Below, in pieces: positions 1-7,434 of a stretch of DNA of 64,000 nucleotides. This DNA is from an uncultured Lachnospiraceae bacterium (lineage in GTDB: Bacteria > Bacillota > Clostridia > Lachnospirales > Lachnospiraceae), in contig CAJTXN010000001.1 in NCBI GenBank assembly GCA_910583605.1, positions 186,001-250,000 on the forward strand, given 5' to 3'. Within the stretch, counting starts at the first letter, position 1; each line of letters begins with the position of its first letter. The notes beneath the pieces were generated by a model that did no database searches, had not been told where the DNA came from, and was given only the letters and a program-made list of their open reading frames with translations. The translations under genes were made by a program, and so were the position numbers.

Positions 1-53
1 CAAAAGGGTATTACTAAGCAAAATTATCATTTGCATTTAGTAATACCCTTTTG
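1..53. repeat. Long perfect inverted repeat (hairpin)
   Basis: Bases 1-17 (CAAAAGGGTATTACTAA) are exactly complementary to 37-53, and an inner GCAAA/TTTGC pair (18-22 with 30-34) extends the hairpin. It lies just downstream of the minus-strand tRNA-Arg gene, so it may be that gene's terminator. The bases that would carry its U-tract lie outside the window. On the plus strand it is followed only by TAGTTTT. A small mobile-repeat origin cannot be excluded. Confidence 0.6.
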
Positions 54-76
54 TAGTTTTACTAAAATAAAAGAAA

Positions 77-148
77 TGCATCTGATGAGAGTCGAACTCA
101 CCCACTTGGCTCCGGAGGCCAATGCTCTATCCACTGAGCTACAGATGC
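77..148 (-). tRNA. tRNA-Arg (anticodon CCG)
   Basis: The reverse complement folds as a full cloverleaf: acceptor GCATCTG/CAGATGC, D-stem GCTC/GAGC, anticodon stem TTGGC/GCCAA around loop CTCCGGA, and T-arm GTGAG-TTCGACT-CTCAT. The anticodon is CCG and reads the arginine codon CGG. The CCA end is not encoded, so it must be added after transcription. An A occupies the discriminator position. Confidence 0.95.
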
Positions 149-159
149 ATAACAACTAT

Positions 160-188
160 ATTTTATACCATAATTGAAAAAATTTCAA
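160..188 (-). promoter_or_regulatory. Promoter of tRNA-Arg
   Basis: On the minus strand TTGAAA (183-188) is separated by 17 bp from TAAAAT (160-165), a few bases upstream of the tRNA 5' end. This is a typical housekeeping sigma arrangement. Confidence 0.5.
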
Positions 189-220
189 GCAAAATTTTTT
201 TATAATTCAATTAATATTGG

Positions 221-249
221 TTGCATTTTCAGTTGTGATTTGATAGAAT
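221..249 (+). promoter_or_regulatory. Promoter of the membrane protein gene
   Basis: TTGCAT (221-226), a 17-bp spacer and TAGAAT (244-249) lie about 60 bp before the start codon at 310. Confidence 0.5.
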
Positions 250-309
250 GAAATGTGTCATATTTTGTAGATTGAAAGAAGTTTATATTTGAAAGGCTTG
301 GTGGATAAA

Positions 310-1647
310 ATGGGCCAAAATAAAGATGAAAAAAAAGTTGATTATATAGTAAATGATTCCATGGAAGAGATGGATGAAGCAGATAAAATTTTAAAAGAAC
401 TGGATGAGATAGAAAAGAAAAAAGAGAAAGATATTTCGTTAAAAGTACGGAATTTAATAAAGAATGATAAAGAGGCAATTCGGGAGTATACAGCAAAAAG
501 AGAGCAGGATATTCCGGAAGAATCTGAAATAGAAGAGAATAATGAAACGGAAACGGATTCTGATGTGGAACTGGATGTATTTATTGAATCGGAACCGGAA
601 GAAGGGAAGAAACGGAGTACAAAATCAGGAAGAAACGAACGAAAAACCATTCGCAATAGAAAACAACAGATCAGAGACAAAAAAAACAGTTTTTCTGAAA
701 ATGATGACAGTAAGACGGAACCAGAAGATGAGAGGATCGAAGATGAAGCTGAGAAAGAAGATTTTTTTGGTTCTCTTGATAAACGGACAGAGCAGATTGT
801 AAATGAGCGAATCAGAAAAAAACAGCCAAACAGGTTAAAACCAAAGGAAAAATCATTACAGGTTACTACAGGATTTATATCTGCCATAAGAAGTCTGGCT
901 ATGGCAGATATAAAAAATATGGTTGTTTTTATTTCTATAATTGCCTTAACGATTATTTTATTTGCTGCCATGATTTTGGATAAAACACATACATCGGACA
1001 AAAAAAATCAAGGCGCTTTTTTGGAGATGGATACTACTGGTATTGTTTCATTGTTTAATAATTATTATACCGCACTTGCAAATAATGATATTAATAAAGT
1101 GAAGGAATACCTGGAAGAATCTTCAGATTTATCGGATGATATTCTTTTGGAAAAGGTAAAAGAAACACAAGTATATAAAGAACATATCAGTGATTCTTTT
1201 AGAATTGTTCATTGTTACCTTCAGAACGGACTGAAAGAGAATGAATACATTGCATATTTTAAATTTGAATTGAAATTTAAAGAAGTAGAGACGCCTGCGG
1301 TTGGTATATTTTCCAGTTACGTAGTGAATTGTTCCGGAGATAAGGATAAGCAGGATTATAAAATATGTAATGTGGATAAAATGTCTGACCGGTATAAGCA
1401 TATGGCAAGAATGAGTAATTGCAGTAATGTTACCGAGGTTTTTAAACAGACGGATAAAGAATTGATGGATGCATGTGAGAAGGATGCGGCATTAAAGAAG
1501 ATAGTAGATGTGCTTCGAACGGCGGGTAAAAATGAATCTGAAACCACATCTGCAGAAACCGGCAGTTCTGACAATAATACGGGAAACATAACTTTGCCGG
1601 AAGAAATGTCGTCTGTGGACCAGAATACAACTGCTGCAGCAGAATAA
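310..1647 (+). CDS. Single-pass membrane protein with acidic, charged cytoplasmic N-terminus
   Basis: The 445-residue product is not assigned to a named family. The first ~200 residues are extremely rich in Glu, Lys and Asp and probably form coiled coil or disordered cytoplasmic sequence. One hydrophobic helix follows (starting NMVVFISIIALTIILFAAMI, about residues 203-223). The ~220-residue outer part begins with a segment (LFNNYYTALANNDINKVKEY) resembling the first helix of NTF2-like or DUF4878-type extracytoplasmic domains, and the end is Thr/Ser/Glu-rich. The ATG at 310 is preferred over the in-frame TTG at 289 because GGTGG sits 6-7 bases before it. It has its own promoter, and gdhA downstream has a separate one, so it is probably monocistronic. 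Function unknown; an envelope or division role is only a guess. Confidence 0.8.
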   Translation: MGQNKDEKKVDYIVNDSMEEMDEADKILKELDEIEKKKEKDISLKVRNLIKNDKEAIREYTAKREQDIPEESEIEENNETETDSDVELDVFIESEPEEGKKRSTKSGRNERKTIRNRKQQIRDKKNSFSENDDSKTEPEDERIEDEAEKEDFFGSLDKRTEQIVNERIRKKQPNRLKPKEKSLQVTTGFISAIRSLAMADIKNMVVFISIIALTIILFAAMILDKTHTSDKKNQGAFLEMDTTGIVSLFNNYYTALANNDINKVKEYLEESSDLSDDILLEKVKETQVYKEHISDSFRIVHCYLQNGLKENEYIAYFKFELKFKEVETPAVGIFSSYVVNCSGDKDKQDYKICNVDKMSDRYKHMARMSNCSNVTEVFKQTDKELMDACEKDAALKKIVDVLRTAGKNESETTSAETGSSDNNTGNITLPEEMSSVDQNTTAAAE

Positions 1648-1674
1648 AATTCGTTAAATTTTTACATTTTTTTG

Positions 1675-1703
1675 TTGACGAAATCAGATTAACGTATTAT
1701 AAT
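1675..1703 (+). promoter_or_regulatory. Strong promoter of gdhA
   Basis: TTGACG (1675-1680), a 17-bp spacer and a perfect TATAAT (1698-1703). Transcription should begin near 1710 and leave a leader of about 100 nt before gdhA. Confidence 0.8.
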
Positions 1704-1716
1704 ATGTTACGAGAAT

Positions 1717-1774
1717 GATACCAAAGGCGGTTACAAGGCTCACTTTGTTTTTGCGCCTTATTGGTATCTTTTTT
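1717..1774 (+). promoter_or_regulatory. Terminator-like hairpin inside the gdhA leader (attenuator candidate)
   Basis: GATACCAA-AGGCG pairs with CGCCT-TA-TTGGTATC across a 24-base loop (1717-1768) and is followed directly by six T residues. It lies between the predicted start site near 1710 and the gdhA start codon, so full-length gdhA mRNA must read through it. That is the form of transcription attenuation. The effector is unknown. Only about 7 nt precede the stem, so a classical aptamer upstream is unlikely; control could involve the loop, an antiterminator protein, or simple partial termination. Confidence 0.65.
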
Positions 1775-1813
1775 GTGTTATGTGTATTATTAATGTGAAG
1801 GAGGAACATGAAT

Positions 1814-3148
1814 ATGTCATATGTTGACGAGATAATTGAGCAGGTAATCAAACAGAATCCTGCAGAACCTGAATTCCATCAGGCAGTAAAAGAGGTATTG
1901 GAATCATTAAGAGTTGTAGTTGAGGCAAACGAAGAAAAATTTAGAAAGGATGCCTTATTGGAACGTCTGGTTAATCCGGAAAGACAGTTCAAATTCCGAG
2001 TGCCTTGGGTAGATGATAAGGGACAGGTTCAGGTAAATACCGGATATCGTGTACAGTTTAACAGTGCGATCGGACCATATAAGGGTGGTTTACGTTTACA
2101 TCCGTCTGTTAATTTAGGAATCATTAAATTCTTAGGATTTGAACAGATATTCAAGAATTCCCTGACCGGTCTTCCGATTGGCGGAGGTAAAGGTGGTTCT
2201 GATTTTGATCCTAAGGGTAAATCGGATAGAGAAGTAATGGCTTTCTGCCAGAGTTTTATGACAGAACTTTGCAAATATATCGGAGCAGATACCGATGTTC
2301 CTGCCGGTGATATCGGTACAGGAGCAAGAGAAATCGGATTCATGTTTGGCCAGTATAAGAGAATCAGAGGCGTGTATGAAGGCGTATTGACAGGTAAAGG
2401 TTTATCTTACGGCGGTTCTCTGGCCAGAACGGAAGCTACCGGATATGGTTTATTATACATAACGGAAGAAATGCTCAAGTGCAACGGACAGGATATTGCA
2501 GGCAAGACGGTTGCAGTTTCCGGTTCCGGTAATGTTGCAATTTATGCAACACAGAAAGCTCAGCAGCTGGGTGCCAAGGTTGTTACCGTTTCAGATTCTA
2601 CCGGCTGGGTATATGATCCGGATGGCATCGATGTTACTGCATTAAAAGAAATCAAAGAAGTAAAACGTGCAAGACTGACAGAATATAAGAACTACAGACC
2701 GAATTCCGAATATCATGAGGGAAAAGGCGTATGGTCTGTAAAAGTTGATATTGCACTGCCATGTGCAACTCAGAATGAGTTAGATATAGAAGATGCCAAG
2801 ACACTGGTATCAAACGGTGTGATTGCCGTATGTGAAGGCGCTAATATGCCTACAACACTGGAAGCAACAGAATATTTACAGAAGAATGGTGTGTACTTTG
2901 TTCCGGGTAAGGCAGCAAACGCTGGCGGTGTTGCTACATCGGCGCTTGAAATGTCACAGAACAGTGAGAGACTGAGCTGGTCATTTGAAGAAGTAGATTC
3001 CAAACTGAAAGGAATAATGGTTAATATCTTCCATAATCTTGATTCAGCAGCTAAAAAGTATGGTTTTGACGGAAACTATGTGGTAGGTGCCAACATTGCC
3101 GGATTTGAGAAGGTAGTAGATGCAATGAACGCTCAGGGAATTGTTTAA
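1814..3148 (+). CDS. gdhA: NADP-dependent glutamate dehydrogenase
   Basis: Hexameric glutamate dehydrogenase of about 444 residues, catalysing 2-oxoglutarate + NH4+ + NADPH to glutamate in the cytoplasm. Visible hallmarks are the substrate/catalytic lysine region PIGGGKGGSDFDPKG, the VPAGDIGTGAREIG segment, the Rossmann loop VAVSGSGNVAIYA, and the C-terminal SQNSERLSW and VAGAN-like region. Length and motifs match the clostridial small-hexamer family throughout. An in-frame ATG at 1808 lies only 3 bases after AAGGAGG, whereas 1814 lies 9 bases after it, so 1814 is chosen. It sits alone behind a strong promoter and an attenuator-like leader, with a strong terminator at 3171. NADP specificity is inferred from family resemblance. 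Confidence 0.96.
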   Translation: MSYVDEIIEQVIKQNPAEPEFHQAVKEVLESLRVVVEANEEKFRKDALLERLVNPERQFKFRVPWVDDKGQVQVNTGYRVQFNSAIGPYKGGLRLHPSVNLGIIKFLGFEQIFKNSLTGLPIGGGKGGSDFDPKGKSDREVMAFCQSFMTELCKYIGADTDVPAGDIGTGAREIGFMFGQYKRIRGVYEGVLTGKGLSYGGSLARTEATGYGLLYITEEMLKCNGQDIAGKTVAVSGSGNVAIYATQKAQQLGAKVVTVSDSTGWVYDPDGIDVTALKEIKEVKRARLTEYKNYRPNSEYHEGKGVWSVKVDIALPCATQNELDIEDAKTLVSNGVIAVCEGANMPTTLEATEYLQKNGVYFVPGKAANAGGVATSALEMSQNSERLSWSFEEVDSKLKGIMVNIFHNLDSAAKKYGFDGNYVVGANIAGFEKVVDAMNAQGIV

Positions 3149-3170
3149 TTTCATAGAATTTGAGACTGGA

Positions 3171-3207
3171 AAGTCCCCAGAAAATCCACTGTTCTGGGGA
3201 CTTTTTT
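3171..3207 (+). terminator. Intrinsic terminator of gdhA
   Basis: AAGTCCCCAGAA pairs with TTCTGGGGACT and runs into TTTTTT, 23 bases after the gdhA stop codon. Confidence 0.9.
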
Positions 3208-3330
3208 ATAAGTGATATAATATATTTTACAGAGTACCTATACATCATGTGCAAGTAATTTTCTCCGGAACAATACAGAGGAGAGAGTGATTATATCATA
3301 ACATTTCGATTTGAAATTATTCTATATGTA

Positions 3331-3486
3331 TTATTTACAATTATTATTCCTTATCAGTATATTTGCCAGCATATCGCTGAGCACCTCCAGATCGGCAGCA
3401 AGTTCTTCCAGTTGTTTTTTCGTTAGGCATTCTGAAATCTGGCAGGCAACAGTGGAAAGCAGATAGAGGTTGGAACAGTTATTCAT
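3331..3486 (-). CDS. Small DUF6774-like protein
   Basis: A 51-codon gene with a GGAG ribosome binding site about 9 bases before its ATG at 3486. The product begins MNNCSNLYLLSTVAC and continues through ISECLT...LAADLEVLSDMLANIL. The pattern of early cysteines followed by an amphipathic helix resembles the short clostridial DUF6774 family, whose function is not established. The resemblance is from memory of the family pattern, not a search. The gene stands between a terminator at 3545-3592 and an open stretch (3208-3330) in which no gene was found. It may be transcribed by readthrough or by an unrecognised promoter. Confidence 0.6.
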   Translation of the reverse strand: MNNCSNLYLLSTVACQISECLTKKQLEELAADLEVLSDMLANILIRNNNCK

Positions 3487-3544
3487 AAATAATTACTCCG
3501 TGGATTAATTTATATAATATATGAAATTTTTTAGAAAACGTGAA

Positions 3545-3592
3545 TAAAAAGAAAAGGAGACAGTCATAGTATATAAATCATATGACTGTCTC
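3545..3592 (-). terminator. Intrinsic terminator after the BFD-like gene
   Basis: On the minus strand GAGACAGTCATA and TATGACTGTCTC form a 12-bp stem followed by CTTTTCTTTTT. It lies 54 bases after the stop of the minus-strand [2Fe-2S] gene. Confidence 0.8.
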
Positions 3593-3645
3593 TTTGTAAT
3601 AATATTTAAAGATATGATAATCATAAGGCAGGTAAAAAGCCGGTT

Positions 3646-3819
3646 TTATGAGAATTCGTCAATCAGATTCTGGATATCATCAAGACATACACCACATACG
3701 GTTCCGGCGCCGGTAAGTTCCTGTACTTCTTCCAAAGTTTTGGCGCCGTTCTCTACAGCTTCCTTAATCATACCGTTTGTAATATTTAAACAGGTACAAA
3801 CAACTTTATCTGGATCCAT
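3646..3819 (-). CDS. BFD-like [2Fe-2S]-binding mini-protein
   Basis: A 57-residue protein with cysteines at 8, 10, 42 and 45 (VCTCLN ... VCGVCL). This CxC-x31-CxxC pattern is that of the bacterioferritin-associated ferredoxin (BFD/Fer2_BFD) fold, which binds one [2Fe-2S] cluster. Stand-alone proteins of this type are common in Clostridia; their electron partners are usually unknown. A perfect GGAGG lies 6-7 bases before the ATG at 3819. It is followed by a strong terminator. The plus-strand open frame over the same bases is a shadow. Spacing to the upstream penicillin-binding protein gene is 52 bp on the same strand, so they may be co-transcribed. Confidence 0.85.
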   Translation of the reverse strand: MDPDKVVCTCLNITNGMIKEAVENGAKTLEEVQELTGAGTVCGVCLDDIQNLIDEFS

Positions 3820-3871
3820 ATGAATACCTCCTTTTGGTATTAATATGCGCAGATAAAAAAGAATTATTCAG

Positions 3872-6427
3872 TTAATTTCCACCGTGAACCGGGCAGAAAT
3901 TATTAATCAGATTTTCCGGTACACAGTAAGGAGTATCGCTGGTATATCCGTTGCCTCCGGCAGGGCGGACACGATAAATTTTATCCACTTTTGCTTCGGC
4001 AGGGCAAAGATCGGTTGCGATTAGTCCGGAAGCCGCACAGAGAGTATATTTCTGGTGAATATCACAAGTGTCGGTTGGTACAGTTCCTTTTGCAAAATAT
4101 TCCATGGTAACCTTGCTGCCTTCCTGATCATTGTTACAGATACCGTCTACAGCAAGTTTTCCGGATTTGGAGCAGATCTGTGCAGTAACGATCGATTCAG
4201 GAGCCGGAAAACCGATATCTTCGGTATATCCTTTTGCCTCGTTTATTCTGGTCATAATCTTGCTCCACATGGTTTCGTGATAAGAACCGTGGGCAATCGG
4301 AGCATTTTCATCAAATCCGGTCCAGACGGTAGCTGTCAGGTATGGTGTATAACCGGAGAACCATAAGTCATTGTCGTTTGTTGTGGTACCGGTCTTGCCG
4401 GCAACCGTCATACCCGGAACCCTGCAGGCTGTACCGGTTCCGCCAGTAATGACATCTTCCATGGCGCTGGTCAGCAGCCATGCGGTAGATTCTTTTAATA
4501 CCCTGTGGGTGGATGGGGTTGTATTATCCAGCAGGACTTTTCCGTTATGGTCTAACACTTTGGTATACAATACCGGTTCTGTGTAAACGCCACCGTTTGC
4601 GATGGAGGCATAAGCGGAACATAATTCAAGATTGGTAACACCATAAGTAATTCCGCCAAGGGCAAGTGCCTGTCCGATATCGCTTACAACACTTCCGTTA
4701 TTCAGAGTTTTTTTGGAGACCAGCGTTGTAAATCCGAATTCCTGCAAATAATCAAATCCCAGCTGAGGAGTAATGGCGGTTATTAGTTTACTGGTAACGA
4801 CATTCATGGAATCCTTGATCCCCATACGCATGGTAGATAATCCTTTGTAGGAATTTCCCCACCAGTTGCTTACGGGACGTCCGTTAATATCATTAAAAGG
4901 AGAATCGTCAATAATGGAAGCCAGTGTATAGCCTGCTGTATCGATGGCAGGTGCGTAAGCAGCCAGAACTTTAAAACAGGAACCCGGCTGTCTTGGAGTA
5001 TCCGTAGCACGATTCAGTGTCAGGCTCTGGGTTTTATCTCCCCGTCCGCCTACGATGGCTTTGACATAACCGGTTTTCTGGTCCATAACCGTAAATGAAG
5101 TCTGAGGCTGAAGGGTATAAATCAGGTTTTCGGCCAGAGGAGTTTCTCCCTCATGAAGATATTCTGCTTTAAATGCGGCAATACAGGCATCAGCTTCTTC
5201 TGTGGAAGTAAAGATCAGTTTGAAACTTGGATTATTTAAAGTGACCCTGTGATAATAATCCAGATCCACTTTGGAATAATTCTGAACGGTACCGTCTGCA
5301 AGTTCCACCGACCAGGCCCAGTCAACGGAATATTTGGTCGTGACCGGATAATTAGCCGGATCATTCACTTCTGCATCACAGATGGACTGTATAGTGGCAT
5401 CCTGTGTGGTGTAAATGCTTAATCCGCCGCTGTATAACATATTGTATGCCTGGGTACGGGAATATCCTTTTTGCTCCTGAAGGTCAGTTAATACATCTTC
5501 GATCAAAGCATCTACAAAATAGGAATAAGGTGAATTGGTTGAAGTCTGGATGTTGACAGACTGTATTCTGGAATATACATCATCATTCATTGCTTCATCA
5601 AATTCAGCCTGAGAAATATGTTCGTTTTTAAGCATGTTTTTAAGTACTTTTTTCCGCCGCTTGGCATTTTCCTCCGGGTCTGTCACCGGGTTAAATACAG
5701 AGGGATTCTGTGTGATCGCTGCGATCACTGCAGATTCGGAAATATTTAAATCCTTGGCATCTTTATTGAAGTAGCGTTTGGAAGCGGCCTGTACACCCAG
5801 ACAGTTGGAACCAAGATTGATGGTATTCAGATAACTCTGAAGAATATAGGTTTTTGGCATGGTTTTTTCCAACTGCAGCGCCAGATATTGTTCCTGGAAT
5901 TTTCTTTTAAATAATGCGCCAAGGTTTGATTCGGCGCCTCCGTTTTCAAATACGTTGTTTTTTAATAACTGCTGGGTGATGGTACTGGCACCTTCTGAAA
6001 ATCTCCGGGTGGTGATCGCAACCACACCGGCCCGAATGATACCCTTTACATCAATACCATTGTGTTCTAAAAAACGTTCGTCCTCAATATCAATAAAAGC
6101 ATATTGCAGACATTCGGGAATTTCGTCAATGGTAACTTCCTGGCGGTTGGAACCGGATTTTAAAAGCTTGCTGGTTACATTTCCGTCAGAATCGTAAACC
6201 ATAGTAGAATACCCGGTGGGAGCAACATTTAAAGATTCAATATCCGGGGCATTTTCAATAATTCCTTTAATCATTCCGAATCCGGTAAAACCTACGACAA
6301 CAATTACCAAAACCACAAGATATAAGAAGAATTTAAAGGTATTTACCAGTATTTTTGTGGTAAGTTTTTTGGATTTTGAGGCATAGGCTTTCCGTTTTTC
6401 AACGGTTTTATTATATCCAAAATTCAT
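3872..6427 (-). CDS. Class A penicillin-binding protein (transglycosylase/transpeptidase)
   Basis: A bifunctional peptidoglycan polymerase of 851 residues anchored by one N-terminal helix (about residues 32-52). The glycosyltransferase-51 domain shows the catalytic EDERFLEHNGID box and the EGASTITQQLLKN box. The transpeptidase domain shows PGSCFK (SxxK), SMN (SxN) and KTGT. About 85 C-terminal residues carry seven cysteines and may form a disulfide-stabilised outer tail. The ATG at 6427 is chosen because GAGG lies 7 bases upstream; the upstream ATG at 6451 has no ribosome binding site. A promoter is predicted at 6471-6498. The gene resembles ponA/mrcA-type enzymes, but no specific symbol can be assigned. 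The substrate is lipid II outside the membrane. Confidence 0.95.
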   Translation of the reverse strand: MNFGYNKTVEKRKAYASKSKKLTTKILVNTFKFFLYLVVLVIVVVGFTGFGMIKGIIENAPDIESLNVAPTGYSTMVYDSDGNVTSKLLKSGSNRQEVTIDEIPECLQYAFIDIEDERFLEHNGIDVKGIIRAGVVAITTRRFSEGASTITQQLLKNNVFENGGAESNLGALFKRKFQEQYLALQLEKTMPKTYILQSYLNTINLGSNCLGVQAASKRYFNKDAKDLNISESAVIAAITQNPSVFNPVTDPEENAKRRKKVLKNMLKNEHISQAEFDEAMNDDVYSRIQSVNIQTSTNSPYSYFVDALIEDVLTDLQEQKGYSRTQAYNMLYSGGLSIYTTQDATIQSICDAEVNDPANYPVTTKYSVDWAWSVELADGTVQNYSKVDLDYYHRVTLNNPSFKLIFTSTEEADACIAAFKAEYLHEGETPLAENLIYTLQPQTSFTVMDQKTGYVKAIVGGRGDKTQSLTLNRATDTPRQPGSCFKVLAAYAPAIDTAGYTLASIIDDSPFNDINGRPVSNWWGNSYKGLSTMRMGIKDSMNVVTSKLITAITPQLGFDYLQEFGFTTLVSKKTLNNGSVVSDIGQALALGGITYGVTNLELCSAYASIANGGVYTEPVLYTKVLDHNGKVLLDNTTPSTHRVLKESTAWLLTSAMEDVITGGTGTACRVPGMTVAGKTGTTTNDNDLWFSGYTPYLTATVWTGFDENAPIAHGSYHETMWSKIMTRINEAKGYTEDIGFPAPESIVTAQICSKSGKLAVDGICNNDQEGSKVTMEYFAKGTVPTDTCDIHQKYTLCAASGLIATDLCPAEAKVDKIYRVRPAGGNGYTSDTPYCVPENLINNFCPVHGGN

Positions 6428-6470
6428 ATTAAAACCTCTTTCTTTCTGCATTGTAAAAACATATTCCTAA

Positions 6471-6498
6471 TTATACCAAATATGAGAAATGATATAAA
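6471..6498 (-). promoter_or_regulatory. Promoter of the penicillin-binding protein gene
   Basis: The minus strand carries TATAAT (6471-6476) with TTTATA 16 bp upstream (6493-6498). The -10 is perfect and the -35 weak. Confidence 0.5.
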
Positions 6499-6620
6499 GT
6501 TAAATATTTGTTACAATAATGTGAAAACTGCTTGATTTAAAGGCACTTTTGGATGGCATGGCAGCCATTCTATTAATAGGTTTGACAGATTTTCCATTCT
6601 TAATCAAAGAAAAAGTAATG

Positions 6621-6649
6621 TTGAAAAAAAAGTAAATTGCCTGTATGAT
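6621..6649 (+). promoter_or_regulatory. Promoter of the YigZ-family gene
   Basis: TTGAAA (6621-6626), a 17-bp spacer and TATGAT (6644-6649), about 50 bp before the start codon at 6702. Confidence 0.65.
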
Positions 6650-6701
6650 AGGTATATTCAGGCAACAGGAAATATAGGAAACAACAGGAGTTAAAACAAA
6701 T

Positions 6702-7361
6702 ATGACAAAGGAATATCAGACAGCTAAAATAGTAATAGAACCTGGGATTGGAGAATATACGGAAAAAAAATCAAGATTTATAGCAGAAGTCAGAAATGTT
6801 GAAACCGAGGAGGAAGCCGCCGCATTTGTCAATGAAATAAAGAAAAAATACTGGGATGCCAGGCACAACTGTATGGCATTTGTATTGGGAGAAAGCCGGG
6901 ATACCATGCGGTTCAGTGATGACGGAGAACCTTCGGGAACTGCAGGAAAACCGATTCTGGATGTGATTCTTGGCAATCAGATAATTAATGCGGCGATTGT
7001 GGTGACCCGGTATTTTGGCGGTATTCTTCTTGGAACCGGCGGACTGGTCAGGGCATATCAGAAAGCAGCGCAGGAAGCTCTGGAAAACAGTGTGATTGCC
7101 GAAAAGTCTTCCGGGATTCAATGCCAAATCACAACGGATTATAACGGACTTGGTAAAATACAGTATCTGTCAGGGCAGGAGGGCATTAAGCTGCTGGACA
7201 TCAGATATTCGGATATGGTGGAAATTGATATGGTATGTGAGGTATCACAGTTTGCCGCGTTTAAAAAACGGGTGACGGATATAACGGCGGCAAAAGCATG
7301 TTTTGAAAAAGAAGAACCGGTAAGTTTTTACAGAAGCCAGAATGAGATCATAATCATATAG
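6702..7361 (+). CDS. YigZ/IMPACT family protein
   Basis: 219 residues, the usual length of the YigZ/UPF0029 family. The N-terminal ~125 residues form the IMPACT-type domain, with KKSRFIAEV, the conserved DARHNCMAFVLG segment and DDGEPSGTAGKPIL. The motif VTRYFGGILLGTGGLVRAY follows, and the C-terminal ~80 residues form the small DUF1949-like domain. The molecular role is not settled: yeast and mammalian IMPACT act on the Gcn2 pathway, and bacterial members have been described as nucleic-acid-associated or peptidase-like. An AGGAG lies 11 bases before the ATG, and a promoter is predicted at 6621. It is convergent with typA, sharing a bidirectional hairpin. Confidence 0.9.
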   Translation: MTKEYQTAKIVIEPGIGEYTEKKSRFIAEVRNVETEEEAAAFVNEIKKKYWDARHNCMAFVLGESRDTMRFSDDGEPSGTAGKPILDVILGNQIINAAIVVTRYFGGILLGTGGLVRAYQKAAQEALENSVIAEKSSGIQCQITTDYNGLGKIQYLSGQEGIKLLDIRYSDMVEIDMVCEVSQFAAFKKRVTDITAAKACFEKEEPVSFYRSQNEIIII

Positions 7362-7400
7362 GAGATTACGCTGATAAAAGAAGATAGGAAATAAACAAAA

Positions 7401-7428
7401 CAGACAGCAGAAATTTCTCTGCTGTCTG
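7401..7428 (-). terminator. Terminator between yigZ-family gene and typA
   Basis: CAGACAGCAG pairs with CTGCTGTCTG across an 8-base loop. On the minus strand it is followed by TTTTGTTTATTT, so it best serves typA. On the plus strand the tail (CTTCGTTTATTT) is weaker but may also work. Confidence 0.8.
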
Positions 7429-7434
7429 CTTCGT

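Noticed and set aside
200..496. Minus-strand open frame opposite the first membrane protein
   Set aside because: No ribosome binding site, low-complexity Leu/Ser/Phe composition, and it is antisense to a well-supported gene.
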